A stretch of DNA of 5,560 bases, taken from assembly GCA_029939445.1 (NCBI GenBank), contig JAOZSY010000178.1, positions 1 to 5,560 on the forward strand. The letters are read 5' to 3'. Below are positions 1 through 5,560 of the stretch, one piece after another. The translations under genes and the position numbers were made by a program. Positions within the stretch are counted from its first letter, which is position 1. Each line of letters begins with the position of its first letter. The notes beneath the pieces were generated by a model. That model searched no databases. It had not been told where the DNA came from and saw only the letters and a list, made by a program, of their open reading frames with translations. This DNA comes from Bacteroidales bacterium (lineage in GTDB: Bacteria; Bacteroidota; Bacteroidia; Bacteroidales; UBA1556).

Positions 1-2
1 CA

Positions 3-3000
3 TTCCATTTTGCAGAGCTTAAATGGGGATTTAATTTGGATACTACTTCTTGGTGTTATCATTCTAATCACGAATCTCAGGTGCTTCCTTCAATTCATGC
101 TACCATTAATGATACATTGCAAGTTGCTGGTGTAAAACTGATTTTGCTTAATACTATATTGGATTTTAATTCTCAAACAAAAGAATTTACTATGTACGGC
201 GATACCATTACTTTTATGTATTCACATGATACATTGAATGTTGGGTTTGGTGATGCTAGTAATCCTGGTTTAGTATATAAAAATGATGTAGTGGAGCAAC
301 TCCTATGTATTATTACAGACTCAATACAAATGCATGGTGTTACATTAATAGTGGATAGCTTATTTATTGAATATCAAGGCGATTCCAATGCGTTTAGTTT
401 CTATTGCGATACTTTAGAGTTGGAATATGGGCATAGAGATTCTACTAATTCTACATCAACACATCGTATTTTGGCACATTTAGGCGATGCTCAAAGCCCA
501 GGATTACTTATTCAAGATGGGAGCCTTGTGTATTTTACTTTTGGGCTATCCGATTCTATTCATTTAATGGGTTTAAATATAGATATGGTGAATATTAATT
601 TAGAATATGAAGCCACAAAAGACCTATACGAAATGTATGGTGGACCAATGACTATGATTGTGAAAAATGATACCATAGGAATCGATTTTGGAACTAATCA
701 ACAACCCGGTCTTTTAATTGAGAATGGTGTATTAGAAGATATTAGCATTGGTATTACAGGCGATGGAAGTTTATTGGGTTTTGCATTTGTTTCAGATTCG
801 TTGCATCTAAATTGGATGGTAGATTCATCATTTTATGGAATAAGTTCAGGAAGTATTTCTCTTTTTGTAGATACTAATTCTGTAAATAAGGATAGTGTAT
901 CATTAGAGTTTATTCCGCCTGGTTTAGTAATAAAGAGTAATGAGATAATTCAATTTAATGGGCGAATATCGGATAATTTTAAGCTTAAAAGTCTAATATT
1001 TAAAACTGATAACCTACAGGTGGAATATGATAAGGCACAAAATGAAATACAGATTTTTGAAGGAGATATTACTATTGAATACGGACAGGATTCGTTAGAT
1101 ATACAATGTGGCACAAAGAATAACCCTGGTCTTATTTTTAAAAATGGGGCAGTATCTGAAGTGGATATAGATATTGGCACAGAAATAAAGGTCAAGAGCT
1201 TTGAATGTAGAACTTATAATCTGAATCTATTTTATGTAGATACCAGCGATATTTTTGCCATTTCTGGCGATTCAATTTTTCTGAAGTATGCCAATGATTC
1301 TCTGCTAGGTGAAAATATAGGAATTGAGTTTCGTGATGGGGATTTAGATAAATTCAGGATGGGGATTAATAAGGATTTTAAAATGAAGGCTCTTGAAATC
1401 TATCCTAAAGCTCTAACTTTTGAGTATAATCGTGGAGCCTCTCAATTTGAATTATACGATAGTGTATTAATTATTATTGATTCAAACGAACTTGATTGTG
1501 ATTTTGGAAATCAAGCAAATCCGGGAATTATTTTTCAGAATGGTGACCTAAAAGCAATAAATATTGATGTGCATAGCGATCTTAAAATTGGTGGAATGGA
1601 GTTTATTATTAAAGATGCAGGAATACAGTGGCCAATGGTTTTAGATCATTATTCTACCAGTTACGATAGCAATAATAAACTTATAACAACATCGTATACA
1701 TCCACTCACGATACTTTAGCCCTTTATGGAGAGTTTGAAGTGAAAGAACTGTGGAAAGCAGATATTAAAATAGGAACAGCGGCCCAGCCAGGGATAGAAA
1801 TTTATAAAAATTCCAATGGAAAGTCGAAATTTAAGATTGATAATTTGGAGCTAAAGCTTGAGGAAGTTAATCTGGAGGTTATGACTCTTGAAAAACTTAT
1901 TATAGATTACAGTAATACTAATATAGAAGTTACTTGCAATGCAATAATAGGAAATTCCTTTGAAGCAGAGGGGATGATCGATTTAGCTAAATCTAATGGT
2001 AAATTAGAAGTCGATAGTTTTATGCTTGGTTTTGATATATTGCCACCAAAAGAGGGAATTCCCATTGGCGATATTGGTGTTTTCTTACAAGGTGCAGATG
2101 CGGGCTACGATTTTGTTGATAATAAATTTAGTGGAGGTTTTAAGCTAAGTGATGGCGCTCCATATGAGCATGGATCATCCAAAGGTTTTATGATGTATTT
2201 TGATGGAGAAAGTACAATTACTAAAGATTATTTTGATGCTAATTTAGACCTAGATATTGGTGCTTATCTTCATAATAATGCCTGGCATAGCGATATTGGG
2301 AAAGCTACTATTGATACAAAACTTAATTGGAAAAAAGATAGCTATACACTAGATGGTACATTTGTTATACCTACTGATTATGGAGTAAAGATAGATGCAA
2401 TAATAAAGCTTAAGAGAAATGCAAAAGTATTCTATGGTGATGTGGGAATAAGAATTCCTAAGGATATACCAATTATTGGAGGAAAAAAATTAGGAGATGT
2501 AGGAGGGGCTTTAATAATGTATAAGAATCATAAAAACTCAAGTTTTGCAGCAGGTTGGACTCATTTTAAGTTTGGCTGTGTGCATTGTAGCCATTGGTGG
2601 TGCGATGGTAATTGGACTCATTGCCTAATTAATGCTACTGCTGGTATTGAGTATAAATTTCATAATCAGCATTTTTATAAAATTGGTTCAAGTGGAATCA
2701 AACATATAAAGAAAGATGTAAAAAATGCAAAAAGTCAGAACAAGAGTATTTTTGCATTTGAAGTAGAAATTAATGACGATGCATTTGGAGATATTCTACA
2801 CAGCAAGATTATCTTATCGGATTCCATGCCAATAAATCAACTGGATATTGCTATACTTGGTCCAAATGGATTATATAAACCAACGATTAATCTATTTGAT
2901 AGCTTACAGGGCTTCTATGTTTATGATCAAAGTGATACATCAATCATTACCGATGAGGTATATTTATTAATTACCGAAACTGTAAATACAAGTGCTTATT

Positions 3001-3911
3001 TCAACTCATTTAAGAATACAACTAATGCAAAACCTAAAATTGTTGAGCTGCAAAGAGGAACCTATGAGATTATTATAAGAATGCCTTTTGGAGATAGTGT
3101 GAGTATCGAAACTGAAATTAATCATTCAAATTCACTTATCGATTTGGAGGTATCTTATTCAGGACTAAATAATGTTGTAGAACTAAAAACATATTCATGG
3201 ATACCACAGGTAAAGGTTGAACATACTTATGATTCAGTTTCTAATACAGTATCTATGATAACGCATGACTTAAGCAATATGCAACATTCTTATAATGAAG
3301 CAGAAATAATGATATATGTAGATGATGATACATTAAACTACGATGGTGAATTAATAGATACTATTGGCAACCTACTTAGTAATAACAATAATGGAATTAA
3401 AATACATAATACTTCTTGGTCAGCTTACGGCAATAAACCAGGCGATAAGTATTATTTCTATGCAGTGCTTCGTGATAGTATTAGCATTCCGCATTATACT
3501 GAATACTCTAGTGGTATTATTGTAAATCCAAATATTACGGGAACTTTTGTAAATGTAGATACGGCAATGAAAGGTGTAAGTGATAATCTAGTCTTCTTGG
3601 ATTTGAATAGAAATGGAAAGTTGGATTTAAACCGAATAATTCCTTATAACGATTCTATAAGTGCTAATGATACAACTGCCTTTAAATTAGATTATGCAGA
3701 GCCTAGTTGTTATACCGATTCTATGGGTAATTTTTATTTTGATGTACATCGCCATCACGATGCTTTATTAGATACAGGCTTATATCGCATAGAGTTTTAT
3801 ATACCATCAGATTATAAAGTGGATTCTACTTCTGTATTTAAAAGAGGGGATTTAATACATTATACAGGAGTCCCCAATATCGTAAATGTAAGAATTAAGG
3901 AGGAAGATTAG
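3..3911 (+). CDS. Giant multidomain extracellular repeat protein, 5'-truncated by the window edge
   Basis: No named family was recognised; the role is probably structural or adhesive at the cell surface (inference). The frame is open to the left edge: eleven more sense codons precede the TTG at 36, so that TTG is not the start and the N-terminus, with any signal peptide, is missing. Residues below are counted from the codon at 36. Residues 19-598 hold about eight ~70-residue beta-rich repeats. Residues 599-840 are a beta-rich, Gly/Asp-rich region. A Cys/His/Trp cluster lies at 843-863. Residues 905-1040 look like a beta-sandwich with a 'GPNG' turn and a later 'GTYEI' strand. Residues 1058-1166 resemble an Fn3/Ig-like module. 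Residues 1166-1270 resemble an SdrD_B domain, with calcium-loop residues D1189, N1191, N1193, G1194 and D1197. The C-terminus ends in RIKEED and has no T9SS sorting domain. The next gene follows after 43 bases on the same strand. The CDS is well supported; the function is not known. Confidence 0.93.
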   Translation, partial: FHFAELKWGFNLDTTSWCYHSNHESQVLPSIHATINDTLQVAGVKLILLNTILDFNSQTKEFTMYGDTITFMYSHDTLNVGFGDASNPGLVYKNDVVEQLLCIITDSIQMHGVTLIVDSLFIEYQGDSNAFSFYCDTLELEYGHRDSTNSTSTHRILAHLGDAQSPGLLIQDGSLVYFTFGLSDSIHLMGLNIDMVNINLEYEATKDLYEMYGGPMTMIVKNDTIGIDFGTNQQPGLLIENGVLEDISIGITGDGSLLGFAFVSDSLHLNWMVDSSFYGISSGSISLFVDTNSVNKDSVSLEFIPPGLVIKSNEIIQFNGRISDNFKLKSLIFKTDNLQVEYDKAQNEIQIFEGDITIEYGQDSLDIQCGTKNNPGLIFKNGAVSEVDIDIGTEIKVKSFECRTYNLNLFYVDTSDIFAISGDSIFLKYANDSLLGENIGIEFRDGDLDKFRMGINKDFKMKALEIYPKALTFEYNRGASQFELYDSVLIIIDSNELDCDFGNQANPGIIFQNGDLKAINIDVHSDLKIGGMEFIIKDAGIQWPMVLDHYSTSYDSNNKLITTSYTSTHDTLALYGEFEVKELWKADIKIGTAAQPGIEIYKNSNGKSKFKIDNLELKLEEVNLEVMTLEKLIIDYSNTNIEVTCNAIIGNSFEAEGMIDLAKSNGKLEVDSFMLGFDILPPKEGIPIGDIGVFLQGADAGYDFVDNKFSGGFKLSDGAPYEHGSSKGFMMYFDGESTITKDYFDANLDLDIGAYLHNNAWHSDIGKATIDTKLNWKKDSYTLDGTFVIPTDYGVKIDAIIKLKRNAKVFYGDVGIRIPKDIPIIGGKKLGDVGGALIMYKNHKNSSFAAGWTHFKFGCVHCSHWWCDGNWTHCLINATAGIEYKFHNQHFYKIGSSGIKHIKKDVKNAKSQNKSIFAFEVEINDDAFGDILHSKIILSDSMPINQLDIAILGPNGLYKPTINLFDSLQGFYVYDQSDTSIITDEVYLLITETVNTSAYFNSFKNTTNAKPKIVELQRGTYEIIIRMPFGDSVSIETEINHSNSLIDLEVSYSGLNNVVELKTYSWIPQVKVEHTYDSVSNTVSMITHDLSNMQHSYNEAEIMIYVDDDTLNYDGELIDTIGNLLSNNNNGIKIHNTSWSAYGNKPGDKYYFYAVLRDSISIPHYTEYSSGIIVNPNITGTFVNVDTAMKGVSDNLVFLDLNRNGKLDLNRIIPYNDSISANDTTAFKLDYAEPSCYTDSMGNFYFDVHRHHDALLDTGLYRIEFYIPSDYKVDSTSVFKRGDLIHYTGVPNIVNVRIKEED
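90..1829 (+). repeat. Array of about eight ~70-residue coding repeats
   Basis: This is a protein-level repeat inside the large CDS; the DNA copies are too diverged to look repetitive. Approximate units are 90-296, 297-533, 534-740, 741-953, 954-1160, 1161-1352, 1353-1556 and 1557-1829. Each unit reads roughly: I-x-D-x-[IL]-x-[LMV]-x-G-[LMV], then L-x-[LF]-x-Y, a variable turn, F-x-[MIL]-Y/F-x-[GD], a T/S-I-x-[FY]-x-Y strand, D-[ST]-L, [FC]-G-[TDN], then N/Q-P-G-[LI] and [ND]-G. The P of the PG turn falls at residues 77, 155, 224, 295, 364, 496 and 585. Unit six has lost the PG turn but keeps the register (364 to 496 is two periods). Units two and eight carry inserts that both contain 'TSTH'. 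A further partial, more diverged unit may start at 1830. The alternating hydrophobic pattern predicts short beta strands, suggesting an elongated beta structure (inference). Confidence 0.85.
3600..3626 (+). other. Calcium-loop motif of the SdrD_B-like C-terminal domain
   Basis: The codons spell D-L-N-R-N-G-K-L-D, a DxNxNGxxD loop of the EF-hand/dockerin type. It is preceded by the hydrophobic strand 'LVFL' and followed about 30 residues later by 'TDSMGNFYFDV', then 'GLYRIEFYIPSDY'. This order (Ca loop, T-D-x-x-G-x-[YF]-x-F strand, G-x-Y-x-[VI]-x-x-x-x-P strand) is the layout of SdrD_B-like/Cna-B-type Ig folds of surface proteins. Calcium binding is inferred from the motif only. Confidence 0.75.
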
Positions 3912-3954
3912 TTATTTAATTATTCTAAATAAGTAATAAAAAGATGTAATAATT

Positions 3955-5415
3955 ATGAAAAACAAGATATTTTTTTTCAGTATAGTTTTAGCTCTAATCA
4001 TAGGGCTGTCGGTAAGAGGTCAGGGTTATACACTTAGTAATCTATCCATTGGGCATCAAAATCATTTTGGATGGGATATTTCAGGTTCTGGAGATTATTG
4101 CTGCGTGTCCGATCCTCGCGATAGTATTGATGACTATGGTAATGGGAGTGTTTATATTTATGAAAAGAACGGAGCTAATTGGGATTTTGTTCAGAATATA
4201 AGTGCGGTGAATAAAAAGCCATACCAACTTTTTGGCTATAAGCTTAGTATGGATGGCGATTATTTAGCAGTTAGTGAATTAGGAAATGATACAAAGGGTT
4301 TTATGGCGGGTGCTGTTTCCATATACACTCAGCAAGGCAGTAGTTGGATCCATTCTCAGGATATTTATGCCAACTCAAGTCAAAAGAATATGAATTTTGG
4401 AGCCTCCATTCAGCTATTTGGAGATTATCTTTATGTAGGAGCTCCAAACTTAGATTCGGGTTGTGTTTTTGTTTACAAAAAGCAAGCTGGGCAGTATATT
4501 TTATCTCAGAAAATCCAATCTCCATTTGATGTAGATTTTGAATTTGGCAAAAGCATTTGCTTAAATTCTGATTTCTTGTTTATAGGAGCTCCAGCAACTA
4601 GCAATTCACAAATTAATGGAGGAGTTTTTGTTTATAAAAATCAAAACCAAGCATGGCAATTAGACACCTTCTTTAGGGAGAATGTGAGTAATGCGAGTTC
4701 CAATTTTGGAGTAAGTATTGCAGTTGAAAATAATACTTTAGTAATAGGAGCACCTCATACCACAGTCAATAACTCTAGCGAAGACTATTTTTTTGCTGGA
4801 GCGGCATATGTTGCTACTTATAATAATACTTGGCAGTTAAATTCTAATCCTATAATTTCTTCTAATGTTGGAGGCCACGATTTATTCGGGTCTAAGGTTG
4901 CTATAAAAGATAGTATTATCTTTATTACTTCACCTCGCCATGACGAAAATCTAAAAGATGATGGAAATATTGAAATGCTAACTTATGAAAGTGGCGTATG
5001 GAAAAAAGACACAACTTATTTTGCCCCTCAATCAAGTATTTATTTTGGAAACAATATTTTTGTTTTTAACGATAATCTTATGGTTAGTACTGGCGGCGAA
5101 AAGTCCATAAAAAATAAAGGGTTGATATATATATACAATATTGATAAACTGATTAGCGATATTGATAATCCTATATCTTATGATAATATTATCAGTATAT
5201 TTCCTAATCCGGCTAATGATTTCTTTAAAATTGAAAATACTTATTATACCTCATTTAATTACAGCATTTACTCAATACAGGGGAAACTTATACTAAGCAA
5301 TAAGAGTAAGAATAATGAGCGAATAGATATATCGTATTTGGCGAATGGAGTATATATTATCAGTATTCAGAATGAAAAACATACGCATATTGAACGCTTA
5401 GTCATAAGTCATTAA
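3955..5415 (+). CDS. Secreted seven-bladed FG-GAP beta-propeller protein with T9SS C-terminal sorting domain
   Basis: This is a complete 486-residue secreted protein. Residues 1-22 form a signal peptide: Lys at 2 and 4, a hydrophobic core at 5-19, and probable cleavage near the 'VRGQG' stretch. Seven FG-GAP-like blades follow, with Phe-Gly at residues 38, 93, 148, 197, 251, 311 and 364. Each has the pattern FG-x-x-[IVL]..[DN]-x-L-x-[IV]-[GS]-[AS]-P..G-x-[VAI]-[YFV]-[IVY]-Y..W. Residues 411-486 are a T9SS type-A sorting domain: 'IFPNPAND' at 415-422, then 'YSIQGKLI', 'YLANGVYIISI' and a terminal basic strand. Known family behaviour predicts export by Sec, passage through the outer membrane by T9SS and attachment or release at the surface. 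The ligand is unknown; integrin-like propellers usually mediate binding. The ATG at 3955 is chosen because it begins the signal peptide. The upstream bases are A/T-rich with no Shine-Dalgarno, as is usual in Bacteroidota. The gene may share a transcript with the large gene upstream. Confidence 0.95.
   Translation: MKNKIFFFSIVLALIIGLSVRGQGYTLSNLSIGHQNHFGWDISGSGDYCCVSDPRDSIDDYGNGSVYIYEKNGANWDFVQNISAVNKKPYQLFGYKLSMDGDYLAVSELGNDTKGFMAGAVSIYTQQGSSWIHSQDIYANSSQKNMNFGASIQLFGDYLYVGAPNLDSGCVFVYKKQAGQYILSQKIQSPFDVDFEFGKSICLNSDFLFIGAPATSNSQINGGVFVYKNQNQAWQLDTFFRENVSNASSNFGVSIAVENNTLVIGAPHTTVNNSSEDYFFAGAAYVATYNNTWQLNSNPIISSNVGGHDLFGSKVAIKDSIIFITSPRHDENLKDDGNIEMLTYESGVWKKDTTYFAPQSSIYFGNNIFVFNDNLMVSTGGEKSIKNKGLIYIYNIDKLISDIDNPISYDNIISIFPNPANDFFKIENTYYTSFNYSIYSIQGKLILSNKSKNNERIDISYLANGVYIISIQNEKHTHIERLVISH
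4066..5150 (+). repeat. Seven FG-GAP-type propeller blades (coding repeat)
   Basis: The Phe-Gly codons that mark each blade start at 4066, 4231, 4396, 4543, 4705, 4885 and 5044, giving spacings of 55, 55, 49, 54, 60 and 53 residues. Seven units of this length fit a closed seven-bladed propeller of the integrin-alpha/FG-GAP type. The 'GAP' element is clearest in blades three to five (V/I-GAP), appears as 'VSDP', 'VSEL' and 'ITSP' in blades one, two and six, and as 'VSTG' in blade seven. The acidic DxDxDG calcium loops of integrin blades are not seen. The outer blades are therefore more degenerate than the middle ones. Confidence 0.88.
5185..5412 (+). other. T9SS type-A C-terminal sorting domain (Por secretion tail)
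   Basis: This encodes residues 411-486 of the propeller protein. The 'FPNPAND' box, the 'Y-S-I-Q-G-K-L' strand, the 'L-x-N-G-V-Y-I' strand and a final basic beta strand before the stop are the standard elements of this domain. In characterised T9SS substrates the domain directs translocation through the outer membrane and is removed by the sortase PorU. Here both steps are inferred from the motif. Confidence 0.94.
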
Positions 5416-5474
5416 ATATTAAAAAGTAGGTCTATTAGTTGGTAATGAGCATTATTACTTTAGCAGATATAAAC

Positions 5475-5504
5475 AAAAAAGCCCCTGAAAATCAGAGGCT
5501 TTTT
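5475..5504. terminator. Bidirectional Rho-independent terminator between convergent transcripts
   Basis: An eight-base-pair GC-rich stem (5481-5488 with 5492-5499, one C-A mismatch at 5484/5496 and an AAA loop) is flanked by A6 at 5475-5480 and T5 at 5500-5504. The flanking A and T tracts extend the stem and give a U tract in both directions. It lies 59 bases after the propeller stop codon and 8 bases past the tRNA 3' end, so it can end both the rightward mRNA and the leftward tRNA transcript. Read on the minus strand, the mismatch becomes a G-T wobble, so the hairpin is better paired for the tRNA transcript. Confidence 0.88.
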
Positions 5505-5512
5505 GTAATTTG

Positions 5513-5560
5513 TACCCAGGGCCGGGCTCGAACCGGCACTCCGTAAGGAATTGGTGTTTG
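5513..5560 (-). tRNA. tRNA-Leu(CAA), 3' part only, cut by the window edge
   Basis: Read on the minus strand, the window begins with CAA (5560-5558), then AC, then ACCAA as the 3' anticodon stem. A class II variable arm follows (TCC-TTAC-GGA, 5549-5540), then the T arm GCCGG / TTCGAGC / CCGGC (5537-5521), the 3' acceptor strand CCTGGGT (5520-5514) and discriminator A (5513). CCA is not encoded; the next bases are CAA. The long variable arm with UUAC loop and discriminator A fit tRNA-Leu, and counting back from the T arm places the anticodon at CAA, which reads UUG. The 5' half (acceptor, D arm, 5' anticodon stem) lies outside the window, so the cloverleaf cannot be checked in full. Confidence 0.88.

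Noticed and set aside
36..38. TTG as the start codon of the large gene
   Set aside because: The same frame continues without a stop through eleven more codons to the left edge, no ribosome-binding site precedes it, and no signal peptide follows. The gene is simply cut by the window.
950..1195. 81-codon open frame on the minus strand
   Set aside because: It lies wholly inside the repeat array of the large gene, and its product has no recognisable features. It is a shadow of the plus-strand coding frame.
2577..2593. CxxCH-type heme-binding site
   Set aside because: The sequence is C-V-H-C-S-H, so the residue after the second Cys is Ser, which does not fit the c-type heme motif.
3897..3907. 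AAGGAGGA stretch resembling a strong Shine-Dalgarno
   Set aside because: It forms the last codons of the large gene (Lys-Glu-Glu), lies about 50 bases before the next ATG, and no start codon follows at a usable distance.
4301..4529. Two short open frames, one on each strand, inside the propeller gene
   Set aside because: Both overlap the well-supported propeller blades and show no motif or start signal of their own.
5446..5464. Possible promoter-like TActTTAG near 5457
   Set aside because: It misses the TAnnTTTG consensus, has no TTG about 25 bases upstream in a clear position, and would only transcribe into the terminator.

Overview
The window suggests a member of the Bacteroidota. The DNA is AT-rich, one secreted protein ends in a type IX secretion system (T9SS) type-A sorting domain, that gene has an AT-rich start region without a Shine-Dalgarno sequence, and the tRNA at the edge does not encode CCA. 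The sequence alone does not give a genus.

Layout: positions 3-3911 (+) are the 3' part of a very large gene for a secreted or surface-type protein. The frame is open to the left edge, so the N-terminus lies outside the window. In order, its product carries about eight divergent repeats of roughly 70 residues, a beta-rich middle region, a compact Cys/His/Trp cluster, two probable beta-sandwich modules and an SdrD_B-like C-terminal domain with a calcium-loop motif. After 43 bases, positions 3955-5415 (+) encode a complete 486-residue protein: signal peptide, seven FG-GAP-type propeller blades and a T9SS sorting domain. A bidirectional terminator hairpin (5475-5504) then separates this gene from a convergent tRNA-Leu(CAA) on the minus strand. 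The tRNA runs off the right edge, with the anticodon as the last three bases.

The two proteins may be co-transcribed (same strand, short gap, no terminator or recognisable promoter between them). Both look like extracellular repeat proteins built for binding or scaffolding rather than catalysis; no catalytic motif was recognised in either. No mobile element, CRISPR array, riboswitch or defence system is visible. The points most worth following are the ~70-residue repeat array with its conserved middle region, and the Cys/His/Trp cluster.
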